The translations under genes and the position numbers were made by a program. Positions 24,890 to 33,665 of a stretch of 64,000 bases of DNA are shown in pieces; position 1 is the first letter of the stretch; each line of letters begins with the position of its first letter. The stretch is from Comamonadaceae bacterium (GTDB taxonomy: Bacteria > Pseudomonadota > Gammaproteobacteria > Burkholderiales > Burkholderiaceae_C), in contig CANJPU010000008.1 of NCBI GenBank assembly GCA_947476285.1, positions 47,877 to 111,876 of the forward strand. The letters run 5' to 3'. A model generated the notes under the pieces. The model saw only the letters and a list, made by a program, of their open reading frames with translations, did not search any database and was not told the origin of the DNA.

Positions 24890-26356
24890 ATGGAGCACGT
24901 CCAATGGGGTGGGCCCGATACGGTTGTCGTCTGCGGCGGCGGTCTGGCTGGATTGACTGCCGCTGTCACGGCGCAGGAGCAGGGCGCGCGCGTTCTGCTG
25001 CTTGAAAAGGCACCCCAGGCGGGCGGCACGACGGTGCTGTCGGGCGGCTTGCTTTGGACTCTGGCGCGCTATGAAGAGGCCCGATCGAAGATTCCTTTCG
25101 GCGACGCTGCCCTGCAATGGCTGGTGTACGACAGCATTGACGATGCGCGCGCATGGCTGCGCAGTCTGGGCGCGAAAATGGGGCCCGTCGAGGAGCCTGT
25201 GCTAGGGCATGGTCGGGGGCAGACTGTCGACCCTGTGGAAATGATTCAGCTGCTGCATGAGCGCTTCCTTGCGCGTGGCGGCACGGTGTTGCTCAACACC
25301 GCTTTGGCATCGCTGGACATGAGCGCGGGGGTGGTCACTGGCGTGCAGGCGCTCACCGAAGGTCGGCTCGTCACCGTGCGCGCCTGCGCTGTCGTCATGG
25401 CCACCGGCGGATTTCAAGGCAATCCCGAATTGCTCTTGCGTTACATCGTGCGCCCAGAAAATCTCGTGCTGCGAGCCAATCGCTGGAGCACCGGTGATGG
25501 CTTTCTCGCGGCGACTTCGGTGGGCGCCGCTGCCTCGCCGGGTCTGGACACCTTCTATGGTCATGCGCTTGCCGCGGGTGCGAAGTATGGCAAGGCCCAG
25601 TTACGCGACATCAGCCAATACCATGGCCGGCTGTCAGTTGCGATCAATCTGTTGGGTGAGCGCTTCACCGATGAGACCGAAGAAACCGGCGACGAAGCGC
25701 TGAACCAGCACCTGGCTCGCCAGCCCCAGGGCAGGGGCTTCTACATCGTCGACGAGAGCGCGATGGAGCAGGTGGCGATCCAGGGGCGTGAGGCCATTAC
25801 GCGCACCATACTGCGGCGTGCAGTCGCCGCTGGCGGCACGGTCATCGAAGCGGACACACTGGAAGACTTGTGCGCTGCATTGTCAGCGCACGGTGTGCCT
25901 CCTTCGCGGGCGCTGGCCACACTGCGCGACTACAACGCGCACATCGAATCCGGGCAAGCTGACGCGCTGGTGCCCTCACGTGTCTTGAATCGGGTGCCGC
26001 TGGCGCAGCCGCCGTATCGTGCCGTGATGGTGCAGGCCGCCATCACGTTCACCATGGGCGGCTTGCTGATCGATGAACGCACCCGTGTACTGTGGCGTGC
26101 GGGAACCAGTTCCACCTTCGCGGCGGTACCGGTGGAGCGTGCTTATATTGAGACGGACGGACCGGCCGTGTCGGTCGGCGAGGATTTTCGTCAGATGCCG
26201 ATTCGCGGTCTCTACGCAGCGGGCAATGATGCCGGCAACATCAGCAACTTCGGCTACATGGGCGGACTCGCCAGCGCGTTGACCACCGGCCGCATGGCCG
26301 GGAGCGAGGCAGGGCGCATGGCCGTGGCCGCGCGGGCTTCTCAGCCGGCGGTATAG
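24890..26356 (+). CDS. FAD-dependent fumarate-reductase/3-ketosteroid-dehydrogenase-like flavoprotein
   Basis: The 488 residues carry the FAD-binding GGGLAGLTAA near the N-terminus, VVMATGGFQGN, and the C-terminal FAD motif GNDAGNISNFGYMGGL. The fold is that of fumarate reductase flavoprotein chains, KstD and tricarballylate dehydrogenase, which desaturate or reduce next to a carbonyl. I prefer ATG 24890, which has GGAGGGA 9 bases upstream, over GTG 24869. It overlaps the convergent SDR by 16 bases at 26341-26356. Three related flavoproteins are in the window. Confidence 0.86.
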   Translation: MEHVQWGGPDTVVVCGGGLAGLTAAVTAQEQGARVLLLEKAPQAGGTTVLSGGLLWTLARYEEARSKIPFGDAALQWLVYDSIDDARAWLRSLGAKMGPVEEPVLGHGRGQTVDPVEMIQLLHERFLARGGTVLLNTALASLDMSAGVVTGVQALTEGRLVTVRACAVVMATGGFQGNPELLLRYIVRPENLVLRANRWSTGDGFLAATSVGAAASPGLDTFYGHALAAGAKYGKAQLRDISQYHGRLSVAINLLGERFTDETEETGDEALNQHLARQPQGRGFYIVDESAMEQVAIQGREAITRTILRRAVAAGGTVIEADTLEDLCAALSAHGVPPSRALATLRDYNAHIESGQADALVPSRVLNRVPLAQPPYRAVMVQAAITFTMGGLLIDERTRVLWRAGTSSTFAAVPVERAYIETDGPAVSVGEDFRQMPIRGLYAAGNDAGNISNFGYMGGLASALTTGRMAGSEAGRMAVAARASQPAV

Positions 26357-27315
26357 CCGCCATCCACGAACAGAATCTGTCCGCTGACGAATCGGGCTGC
26401 GTCCGAAGCAAGGAAAACCAGCGGTCCTGCCACATCCCACGGCTCACCCAGACGGCCCATCGGCGTGCGCTTGACCACCGACTCGTAAAGCGCCGGCTGG
26501 GTTTTGACCAGCTCGCGATTCAGATCGGTGACGATCACGGTGGGGCCCAGGGCGTTGACCGTGATGCCGAACGGACCCAGTTCAAAGGCCAGTGACTTGG
26601 TCAAATGCGCGATGGCCGACTTGCTGGCTGAGTAGGCCGAGCGATTGGCCATGCCGCGGTCCGACAGGATGGAGCCCATGTTGATGATACGGCCGCTGCG
26701 GCGCTCCTTCATGTGAGGTATGACTGCCTTGGAGCAGATCATGGTGCCGCGCACATTGACTTCCACCACCTTCCACCATTCGTCCAGCGAGCTTTCCTCC
26801 AGCGTGCGGGGAGACGTGATGCCGGCGTTGTTGAAAAGAATGTCGATTTGACCAAAGTCAGCCAGGACCGCAGCCACCATCGCATCGACAGCCGCTGCTT
26901 GCGTGACATCCACCGAAAGAGCGAGCGCGCGCCGACCATAGGATCGAACCTTCTGGGCGGTGGCCTGGCACTTGTCCAGACTGCGGGCAACGACGATCAC
27001 GTCGGCGCCCGCCTCGGCCAGGGCGCAGGCGGCCATGGTCCCCAGGCCTCCGCCACCGCCAGTGACGATGGCAACACGGCCATCGAGCCGCGACGAGGGA
27101 AGGGAATCGGCGCCACCGGATGGCGCGGTGGTCGCACCCGATACCGGCAGGGCATCGGCGGGCACGGGGTCGCCCATCGCGGCCAGCAAGGCACTGAGTC
27201 GTCCGATGATGGCTTCATGCTGGCCCGCCAGGAGCGGATCCAGATCCAGCCGCAAGCTCACCGCCTGATGGTAGAGGGCTCTGGTTCGTTGCAGCGATGG
27301 ATCGACTTTGATCAT
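26341..27315 (-). CDS. SDR with an N-terminal helical extension, module II
   Basis: The C-terminal 245 residues are a classical SDR: TGGGGGLGTMAA, NNAGI, NMGS and SAYSASKSAIAH with catalytic Tyr and Lys. About 80 residues precede it, containing a predicted helix (LDLDPLLAGQHEAIIGRLSALLAAMGD) and a proline/serine linker, which is not normal for SDRs. I use ATG 27315, with AGAGG upstream; GTG 27321 overlaps the ligase stop. It is the last gene of the module II operon and overlaps the convergent flavoprotein by 16 bases. Confidence 0.85.
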   Translation of the reverse strand: MIKVDPSLQRTRALYHQAVSLRLDLDPLLAGQHEAIIGRLSALLAAMGDPVPADALPVSGATTAPSGGADSLPSSRLDGRVAIVTGGGGGLGTMAACALAEAGADVIVVARSLDKCQATAQKVRSYGRRALALSVDVTQAAAVDAMVAAVLADFGQIDILFNNAGITSPRTLEESSLDEWWKVVEVNVRGTMICSKAVIPHMKERRSGRIINMGSILSDRGMANRSAYSASKSAIAHLTKSLAFELGPFGITVNALGPTVIVTDLNRELVKTQPALYESVVKRTPMGRLGEPWDVAGPLVFLASDAARFVSGQILFVDGGYTAG

Positions 27316-27317
27316 GG

Positions 27318-28709
27318 TCACCTCTTGTGCGCCGCTTGATCGGCATAGCCGCTCTTGCGCTCATCAGTCCAGCGGCGAGCCTTGTTCTCGAACGTGGGCA
27401 GGGTTTCGCGCGCAACCGGCTCCAGATTCATGCTGACATTGGTGCGCGCCTTGAGTTCAGTGGTGAGCGTTGCACTGAAGCCGGCGATCGCCTCATCGGC
27501 CAGCAAGCCGGGTTTGAGCGCATAGCGAAGGGACACCTCCGTGCGGCCTTGAGCGTCCACATAGACCTGTCCTGCGTACTCGGCCACCTCTGGATGCGAG
27601 AACATCACCGCGTCCACAGTGGCGGGCCACAGGTTGTTGCCTCGGATTTTCATCATGTCGTCGTAGCGGGCCACACTGCCCGCTTCGATGCAGTTCCAGG
27701 CCCGCCCGCACCCGCAAGAGGAGGCTGGCCAATAGCGCGCTTTGTCTCCGGTGGCGAATCGGATGACAGGCGAGCCCAGCACGCTGAGATTGGTCAGCAC
27801 GATTTCGCCCTCATCACCTGGCGCCGCAGGCTGGCCGGTTTCAGGGTCCACGACTTCCACGTAGTTTTCCCATTCGAAAAAGTGCAGGCGCCCGGCCTGC
27901 CCATCGTGGCGTGCAACGCTGTTCTCGCAGCTCGCTGCGATGAAGCCTGCGCCCTGTGTGCTGCCATAGCCCTCATGCAGTGGGCAGCCCCAGTCCTGGG
28001 TGATGGCGTGCGCCCAGTGCATGGGATAGCCTTCGCCTGCGATGAACAAGCCTTGCATCATAGGGAATGCTTCGCGCGGCGACATGCCTCGCCGCCGCAT
28101 GGCTTCGGTCAGTGTGTGCAGATAGTTGGTCGATGCGTAGATGAAATTGACCTTGCCAAAACGAAGCATCAGATCGATCTTGGCGTCTGTGCTGAACGCA
28201 GCGGGCGCATGGATGCCCGCCGCGCCCGCAACGCGAAATCCTTCGGGAGGGCCCCATCCCCCGGTGGTCATGCCTCCTGATGGGACACAGTTGAGTGCCA
28301 CATGACCCGGACGAAGCCCGGCCAGGTGCCAAGGCAGGTAATGCATGAAGCCTTGCAGCGCGACATCGTGATGGGTGCGACCGTAGACCTCCTGGCCCTG
28401 GCCTGATGTGCCACCGGTCGTGGTGATGAGGGCCACCTGATCGGGCGGCACGCTCAGGCGGGTCCCGTAGGGAGGATGCGCCGATTGATCTGCCAGGAAA
28501 TCCTGTTTGTTCGAAGTGGGCAGACGCGCGAAATCGGTGAGGCTGTTCACCTTTTCGGGCGGCAGGCTCGCCGCGTCCATCCTGTCTCTGTAGAACGTGC
28601 TGCTTGCATACACCCGCTCCAACTGACGGCGAAGGCGCGAGAGCTGCAGCTCTTGCAGTTGCGCCCGCGTCATCGCATTGAATCGGGCCAGCAAAGATGA
28701 GTGGCTCAT
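27318..28709 (-). CDS. PaaK-like AMP-forming CoA ligase, module II
   Basis: The 463 residues resemble phenylacetate-CoA ligase: the P-loop TTTGGTSGQ, EGYGSTQGAG for adenylate binding, the PASSCGCGRAWNC cysteine cluster typical of this group, and YDDMMKIRGNNLWP at the hinge. It would activate an aromatic or other carboxylic acid to its CoA thioester with ATP. It is the only full-length CoA ligase in the window and sits directly behind the thiolase/DUF35 pair. ATG 28709 has GAGG 8 bases upstream; GTG 28712 is the alternative. Confidence 0.87.
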   Translation of the reverse strand: MSHSSLLARFNAMTRAQLQELQLSRLRRQLERVYASSTFYRDRMDAASLPPEKVNSLTDFARLPTSNKQDFLADQSAHPPYGTRLSVPPDQVALITTTGGTSGQGQEVYGRTHHDVALQGFMHYLPWHLAGLRPGHVALNCVPSGGMTTGGWGPPEGFRVAGAAGIHAPAAFSTDAKIDLMLRFGKVNFIYASTNYLHTLTEAMRRRGMSPREAFPMMQGLFIAGEGYPMHWAHAITQDWGCPLHEGYGSTQGAGFIAASCENSVARHDGQAGRLHFFEWENYVEVVDPETGQPAAPGDEGEIVLTNLSVLGSPVIRFATGDKARYWPASSCGCGRAWNCIEAGSVARYDDMMKIRGNNLWPATVDAVMFSHPEVAEYAGQVYVDAQGRTEVSLRYALKPGLLADEAIAGFSATLTTELKARTNVSMNLEPVARETLPTFENKARRWTDERKSGYADQAAHKR

Positions 28710-28719
28710 CACGCGATCC

Positions 28720-29124
28720 TCAAGCGATTGGGCGGAACTGGGGGATGGAAATCTGTTCGGTCAAGTCGCGAAAGACGATTTCGACCTGCATGCCTGCCAC
28801 CACATCTTCGGGCGCGCATCCGACGATGTTGGTGGGCATGCGGGTTCCCTCGGCCAGATCGACCAAAGCCACCACGTAGGGAACCTCAGGTGCATAAATC
28901 TCCGCCGGGATCGGATGGCGCACAACGATCCAGCTATAGACCGTGCCGCGGCCGCTGCCGGTGATCCAAGTGACGTCGGCCGAGCGGCAACTCCTGCAAA
29001 TCGGGCCCGGTGGAAACTGGGCCTTGCCGCACGCGCCGCACTTTTGCAGGCGCAGCACATGCTCGCGGCAGCCCTCCCAGAAGGGCGTGGTCAGATGGTC
29101 CAGGACGGGAAGCGGTCGCTGCAT
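28720..29124 (-). CDS. DUF35 Zn-ribbon/OB-fold partner, module II
   Basis: About 134 residues with zinc cysteines in CGACGKAQFPPGPICRSC and an OB-fold (SGRGTVYSWIVVRHP). The gene follows the thiolase-like gene with overlapping start and stop. TAAGGA lies before ATG 29124; ATG 29130 overlaps the thiolase stop (ATGA) and is the alternative. As in the other two pairs, it should be the acyl-CoA-handling partner of the thiolase-fold protein. Confidence 0.88.
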   Translation of the reverse strand: MQRPLPVLDHLTTPFWEGCREHVLRLQKCGACGKAQFPPGPICRSCRSADVTWITGSGRGTVYSWIVVRHPIPAEIYAPEVPYVVALVDLAEGTRMPTNIVGCAPEDVVAGMQVEIVFRDLTEQISIPQFRPIA

Positions 29125-29126
29125 GG

Positions 29127-30284
29127 TCATTTCCTTAAGATCATGGCACTGCCGCAGGTCATTGCACCGGCAGTGGTCAGCGCGATCTCTGCATCCTTGA
29201 TCTGCCTGTCGCCGCTGTGCCCGCGAAGCTGCTGAACGGCTTCGATCACATGATTGAAGCCGTGAATATAGGCCTCGGACAACAGGCCGCCGTGTGTGTT
29301 GGTGGGCAATGAGCCGCTGCGCTTGAGTTCTCCGGCTTGAGCGAATGCACCGGCCTCGCCCGGTTTGCAAAAGCCAAGACCTTCCAGCACCATGATCACT
29401 GTGTAGGTGAAGCAGTCGTAGATTTCGGCGACGTCCACATCCTTGGGGCCAATGCCGGCACTCTTCCACAGATCATCGGCAATGTACTTGCTGAAGTTCT
29501 CAGACAGATCGGGCCAGCGGATCGCATCGAACAGGTCCTCGCCCTGGTGAATGCCGCCGCCGTAGGCACCGCCCATGATGTAGACGGGCCGGTGGCGCAT
29601 GTCGCGGGCACGCTCGGCCGACGTGACCAGTACCGCGCAGGCCCCGTCCGATTCGAGGCAGATGTCGTTCAGGCCGAGCGGGTCCACGATCTTGCGCGCA
29701 CTCAGGTAGGCGTCCATCGTCAGCGGCGTGCGCAACATGGCGCGCTCGTTGAGCACCGCGTTCTCACGGAAGGTGATCGCCACAGAACCCAACTGCTCCT
29801 TGGTTGTTCCGTATTTGACCATGTGCGTGCGGCACCACATGGCCATGGCTTGGGGGTAGGTGATCCAACCAAACGGGGCCGTGAACTGCGTGACGTTGTA
29901 GGCAGAGAGGTCGCGACTGCCACCCAGGCGAAAGCCTGATCGCCCGTTCATGGCACGAAAGCAAAGGACATTCTTGGCAAGACCTGCCTCGATTGCAGCC
30001 GTGGCCGCCAAGGTGATCAGATTGGCGGCGTTGCCTCCGGAATCGAAATCGACCACGTACTGCGGATTGGGCAGCCCCATGGCGGTGGCCACTGCCATGC
30101 CCGGCACCGAGTCGCCAAAGTTGAAGCTGATCATGCCGTCGACTTCATCGGGATTGACGCCGGCGTCCTCGCAGGCTTTGAGACAGGCCTCGGTCGCCAG
30201 TTCGAGCACCGTCACGCCCGAGGCCTTGGAGAACTTGGTAAAGCCGATGCCGCCTATTGCGTACTTGTCACGCAGTTTCCACAT
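29127..30284 (-). CDS. thiolase-fold protein, Ltp2-like, module II
   Basis: A 385-residue SCP-x-type protein with the EIYDCFTYTVIMVLEGLGF block and the C-terminal NTHGGLLSEAYIHGFNH, a variant typical of Ltp2-like proteins. The canonical CASG nucleophile motif reads FDSG (Phe80 at the Cys position), so a Claisen thiolysis through a cysteine is unlikely. With its DUF35 partner it is best read as a retro-aldolase or other C-C lyase on a CoA ester. AAGGG lies upstream of the ATG. Confidence 0.87.
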   Translation of the reverse strand: MWKLRDKYAIGGIGFTKFSKASGVTVLELATEACLKACEDAGVNPDEVDGMISFNFGDSVPGMAVATAMGLPNPQYVVDFDSGGNAANLITLAATAAIEAGLAKNVLCFRAMNGRSGFRLGGSRDLSAYNVTQFTAPFGWITYPQAMAMWCRTHMVKYGTTKEQLGSVAITFRENAVLNERAMLRTPLTMDAYLSARKIVDPLGLNDICLESDGACAVLVTSAERARDMRHRPVYIMGGAYGGGIHQGEDLFDAIRWPDLSENFSKYIADDLWKSAGIGPKDVDVAEIYDCFTYTVIMVLEGLGFCKPGEAGAFAQAGELKRSGSLPTNTHGGLLSEAYIHGFNHVIEAVQQLRGHSGDRQIKDAEIALTTAGAMTCGSAMILRK

Positions 30285-30305
30285 GGTGTCGCCCTTTTGA
30301 ATTGG

Positions 30306-31103
30306 TCAGAGTCCGGAAAAGCGCGGCTTGCGCTTTTCCTGGAAGGCCATCAGGCCCTCGGTTGCGTCCGCAGACGTGGTGGCATAGCGATGAACATACT
30401 CAAGCTCCATGCGCAGGCCGCTCGTCGGATCGGTACGCAGGCCTTCGTTGGCCAGATGCTTCATGCCGCAAAGCCCCAATGGGCTTAGGCTGGAGAGGTG
30501 TGCAAGAAAGGTCGTCAGGTAGGTGTCCAGTTGCGCATCGGGCAGGAGCTTTGAAACCAGTCCAATGCGTTCGGCTTCGGTTGCGTCAATGATCTCACCC
30601 GTGAGCATGAGGTAGCGCGCGCGCATGGGGCCGATGGTGCGCGGCAGGCGCTGGGAGCCCCCGGCACCTGGCAGTTGGCCGAAGTTGACATGCGCGTCCC
30701 CTATCTTGGCCGAGGAGGCCGCGATGACCAGGTCACAGGCGAGCAACAATTCCAGGCCACCGGCCACGCAATAGCCTTCGACCACCGCCACATAGATTTT
30801 GCGCGACTTCTCCATCATGTCGAAAGCCTGGTAGAAGTCTTCCAGAAATGCGCGGAAGTCGTCCGGCCGTCGGTACAGATCCACGTAGCCCTTCAGATCA
30901 CCGCCGGCAGAAAAGTGTCCGCCCGCGCCGCGAATCACCACGATGTTGACGGCGCTGTCCTGCTCCATTTGCCCGACCGCTTCGCGCAGGCGACGCACGG
31001 TCTGCGCATCCAGGGGGTTGCGCTGCTGCGGTCGGTTTAGCGTGATGGACGCTACCCGTTCGCCCCGTCCCTTGACGAGCAGCGGATCGACCAGAAGATC
31101 CAT
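30306..31103 (-). CDS. enoyl-CoA hydratase/isomerase family protein, module II
   Basis: The 265 residues have GHFSAGGDLKG (oxyanion hole), GYCVAGGLELLLACD with the first Glu, and FGQLPGAGGSQRLPR. The second catalytic Glu of hydratases appears to be His (GDAHVNFG), so isomerase, hydrolase or lyase chemistry is also possible. I start at ATG 31103; the upstream TTG at 31139 lies inside the operator 31129-31139. First gene of the five-gene module II operon. Confidence 0.85.
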   Translation of the reverse strand: MDLLVDPLLVKGRGERVASITLNRPQQRNPLDAQTVRRLREAVGQMEQDSAVNIVVIRGAGGHFSAGGDLKGYVDLYRRPDDFRAFLEDFYQAFDMMEKSRKIYVAVVEGYCVAGGLELLLACDLVIAASSAKIGDAHVNFGQLPGAGGSQRLPRTIGPMRARYLMLTGEIIDATEAERIGLVSKLLPDAQLDTYLTTFLAHLSSLSPLGLCGMKHLANEGLRTDPTSGLRMELEYVHRYATTSADATEGLMAFQEKRKPRFSGL

Positions 31104-31128
31104 AGAGTGTGAGCTGTGATGAGGTGCG

Positions 31129-31139
31129 TTGTCGGACAA
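31129..31139. promoter_or_regulatory. GntR/FadR-type operator, perfect TTGTCGGACAA
   Basis: A perfect palindrome 25 bases before the module II crotonase (minus) and about 185 bases before the Bug gene (plus), so it can serve both divergent units. Confidence 0.78.
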
Positions 31140-31172
31140 TCGGATTTTCTCTTACCGAGACACAAGCGTCAA

Positions 31173-31198
31173 GCCACCGCCACCAGCCACCGCCACCA
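31173..31198. repeat. 13-bp perfect tandem repeat
   Basis: GCCACCGCCACCA occurs twice in a row between the divergent promoters; nothing suggests a coding role. Confidence 0.75.
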
Positions 31199-31254
31199 CC
31201 ATGTCACCGCCAGGCACAGTGTCAGGCCCTCAACGGGTTCTTGCCTATGGTGCA

Positions 31255-31277
31255 TTGTCGTACTGTCCAACTATACT
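31255..31277 (+). promoter_or_regulatory. -10 box with two overlapping weak operator copies
   Basis: TTGTCGTACTG (31255-31265) and CTGTCCAACTA (31263-31273) each match the palindrome at 8 of 11 bases. They overlap TATACT (31272-31277), a good -10 hexamer for the Bug gene at 31325. No clear -35 is seen, which would suit a regulated promoter. Confidence 0.4.
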
Positions 31278-31324
31278 GAGCGGGGGTTTGAGTCAGGCAA
31301 GGCATTCCTTCGGAAGGAGCGAGC

Positions 31325-32296
31325 ATGAAAAGATCGATCAGGCAAATGCTGGTGGCTGCGGCCGCTGCGTGTGTGTTGTGCCCTGCGATGGGGCAGACCT
31401 TCCCCGATCGCCCCGTCCACGTGGTGGTCCCCCAGTTGCCAGGGGGTTCCTCGGATCTCATCGGGCGAATCCTGGCGGAGTATCTGCGCGAAAAATGGAA
31501 GCAGCCTGTGCTGATCGAGAACAGAGTGGGCGCCAACGGAAACATTGGTACCGACTATGTCGCAAAGAGCGCGCCCAACGGCTACACATGGCTGCTCACT
31601 TATTCTGGTTCGCACGCCATCAATCCGGCGCTCTACAAAAAGCTGCCTTATGACCCGCAGAGAGACCTGATAGCCGTGGCGACGGTGGCGCAACTGCCCT
31701 TCGTTCTGGTGTCCCATCCCGACTTGCCTGTCAGGGACGTGAAGGATCTGGTCGCGCTTGCCAAGAGCAAACCAGGGCAGTTGAATTACGGGGCTCAAAA
31801 TGGCGCCATCAATCACCTGATCGGTGAGATCTTCAATCGCACTGCGGGCGTCAAGACAGTGCAGATACCGTACAAGGGCGCGCCTGATTCCCTGGTCGAC
31901 ACTGTGTCGGGCTTGTTGCAGTTCAATTACGCGAGCCTGGGCTCCGTGATTCAATTCATTCGAAGCAACAAGGTGCGCCCACTGGCTGTGACCAGCGCCA
32001 AGCGCTCTGCCTTCCTGAAGGACGTGCCCACGGTGGCCGAGGCAGGTTACCCGGCACTCACCACCGATTCGTGGTGGGGAATTTTGCTACCCACGGGCAC
32101 ACCACCCGACATCGTCAACAAGATCAACGCCGATGTCAATGAAGCACTCAGGAGGCCCGAGCTCATGACCCGTTTCGCCACCTTCGGCGCAGAACCTTAC
32201 CTCACTTCTCCCGAGCAATTCGCTAAAGTTGCGAATGACGATATCGTCAGGTTCCGAGCCATCGTTGAGCAGTCGGGCGTGCGTTCCGAGCAGTGA
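31325..32296 (+). CDS. Bug/TctC-type periplasmic solute receptor
   Basis: A 323-residue receptor with a signal peptide ending CPAMGQT and FPDRPVHVVVPQLPGGSSD. A block near residue 98 (YSGSHAINPALYKKLPYD) is shared with the receptor at 41913, suggesting a recent duplication. AAGGAG precedes the ATG. Its stop TGA overlaps a possible GTG start of the small downstream gene. Confidence 0.92.
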   Translation: MKRSIRQMLVAAAAACVLCPAMGQTFPDRPVHVVVPQLPGGSSDLIGRILAEYLREKWKQPVLIENRVGANGNIGTDYVAKSAPNGYTWLLTYSGSHAINPALYKKLPYDPQRDLIAVATVAQLPFVLVSHPDLPVRDVKDLVALAKSKPGQLNYGAQNGAINHLIGEIFNRTAGVKTVQIPYKGAPDSLVDTVSGLLQFNYASLGSVIQFIRSNKVRPLAVTSAKRSAFLKDVPTVAEAGYPALTTDSWWGILLPTGTPPDIVNKINADVNEALRRPELMTRFATFGAEPYLTSPEQFAKVANDDIVRFRAIVEQSGVRSEQ

Positions 32297-32322
32297 CACG
32301 GTCAATGCAAGCCGGGGCAGAG

Positions 32323-32631
32323 ATGCGCAAGTTCTATCTGGTCGTGAAGTCCACCTTGGTCGACCTGAAAGACCGAGACGGTTTCGATGAGTGGTATCGC
32401 ACCGACCACATGCCCAAGGCATTGGTTCAACTGGGCGCGCTGGCGGGTCGCCGCTACTGGAGCGACACCGATCCGAGCGTGCACTACGCCGTCTATCGGT
32501 TTGCCGACATCGACCGCCCGCGTCAAGTGAAGGCCAGATCGGATGGGCCGGGCGGTGTGCTCACCCACGAATTCAACGCGGCCTGGCCCGGTGTGTCGCG
32601 AACGCGAGAAGTGCTCGTGGCGGGCGACTAG
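32323..32631 (+). CDS. EthD-like small dimeric alpha-beta barrel protein
   Basis: About 102 residues (MRKFYLVVKSTLVDLKDRDG, then FDEWYRTDHMPKAL and ADIDRPRQVKARS) with the FDEWYxxxHMP signature of EthD/NIPSNAP-like barrels. Such proteins act as small lyases, isomerases or accessory factors. Starts at GTG 32293 (overlapping the Bug stop), ATG 32305 and ATG 32323 are all possible; I give the one that fits the fold. It resembles the first half of the protein at 13970. Confidence 0.65.
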   Translation: MRKFYLVVKSTLVDLKDRDGFDEWYRTDHMPKALVQLGALAGRRYWSDTDPSVHYAVYRFADIDRPRQVKARSDGPGGVLTHEFNAAWPGVSRTREVLVAGD

Positions 32632-32649
32632 ACCGAAGAGAAAATGCCC

Positions 32650-33501
32650 TTATGCGCCGGCCAAGGCCGCCTTTCGGGTGGATGCGCGTGGTGCCTTTGC
32701 CTTCTTTGCCGGTGGTTCGTCCAGCAATGAGTCCAGTGGCTTGGTCTTGTCCAGCCCCGTCTGCACAAATGCGCGCAGAAAATCTTCAATGTGCTTGCGC
32801 ATCCAGGATTCGGCTACGGCGGCTTGGCGATTTTTCAGCGCGTTCAGAATCATCCGGTGCGCATCGACTACGCGTTTTTCGGTGTGTAGCCGCGGCAGTA
32901 TGGCCAGACCTGCAGGCATGAACAGCAGGCTGATGGGTTCTCGCGCCAGAATCAAGGCGCGGTTGCGAGTGGACTGCGCGATGATGTCGTGGAACTCGAT
33001 GTCCAGTCGAACGGATTCCTCGATGTTGCCAGCCGCCTTCTTCATGGCGGCAAGGTTTTTCTCAAGTGCCTCGATCTCTTCGGCTGTAATGCGCTCGGCC
33101 GAGTAGCGCGCTGTGATCGGCTCGGTTGCGATGGACGCTTCCCAGAGCTCCTGAAAGGTGACCTGGTGCAGGCGCAGGGCGCGGCTCGCGCGCGAAGCCA
33201 GCTCCGGCATGTGCGGCAGTGCCACGTGAAGGCGCTTGGCCGATTGACGCTTAACCAGGCCGCCTTGCTCCAGCAGTCGAATGCCCTCACGCAGAGTGGA
33301 TCGATTGATGCCAAACTGGGCGGCTAACTCGCCTTCGGTGGGCAGTCGGTCTCCCGACTTGAGCTGCCCCGACATGATGAGCTCTTCGACTGCGTCGAAC
33401 ACCATGCGGTATGCGGGCGGTGAATCAATCCGTGTGAACGTCTTGTCATTGCGCGCCGCAGCCGGAGTTTCAGTCGAAAGAGATTTTTTCTTGGTTGCCA
33501 T
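32650..33501 (-). CDS. GntR-family transcriptional regulator, FadR subfamily (FCD domain)
   Basis: The 283 residues have an N-terminal winged helix-turn-helix (about 28-97; GDRLPTEGELAAQFGINRS is the recognition region) and a C-terminal all-helical FCD domain with the metal/ligand motifs DIEFHDIIAQSTRN and DAHRMIL...KHIEDFL. The C-terminal 25 residues are lysine/alanine-rich (PPAKKAKAPRASTRKA), perhaps a nonspecific DNA-binding tail. FCD proteins sense small carboxylates or acyl-CoA. It is the only transcription factor in the window and probably binds the TTGTCSGACAA sites, including weak copies just upstream of its own start. Confidence 0.92.
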   Translation of the reverse strand: MATKKKSLSTETPAAARNDKTFTRIDSPPAYRMVFDAVEELIMSGQLKSGDRLPTEGELAAQFGINRSTLREGIRLLEQGGLVKRQSAKRLHVALPHMPELASRASRALRLHQVTFQELWEASIATEPITARYSAERITAEEIEALEKNLAAMKKAAGNIEESVRLDIEFHDIIAQSTRNRALILAREPISLLFMPAGLAILPRLHTEKRVVDAHRMILNALKNRQAAVAESWMRKHIEDFLRAFVQTGLDKTKPLDSLLDEPPAKKAKAPRASTRKAALAGA

Positions 33502-33533
33502 ATCCCTCCAGCTCTGTGGTCTAAGCCAACGGA

Positions 33534-33641
33534 TTGTCAGATGATTCGATTATCGGTGAAACCAAAATGCAGCCGGGGCGGGCGGCCCAGCGAGTAATTG
33601 ACACACCGAAGGACGACTCATATGCTCCGATCGTCGGACAG
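33534..33641. promoter_or_regulatory. weak GntR/FadR-type operator copies in the regulator-Bug intergenic region
   Basis: TTGTCAGATGA (33534-33544) and TCGTCGGACAG (33631-33641) each match at 9 of 11 positions, and TTATCGGTGAA (33550-33560) at 8. They lie between the divergent regulator gene (start 33501) and the Bug gene (33666), fitting weak autoregulation. Confidence 0.5.
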
Positions 33642-33665
33642 TCGGAAACCACACTGAGGTACACC

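Noticed and set aside
31173..31198. tandem GCCACC-rich block as a CRISPR or VNTR array
   Set aside because: Only two copies of 13 bases without spacers; too short for an array.
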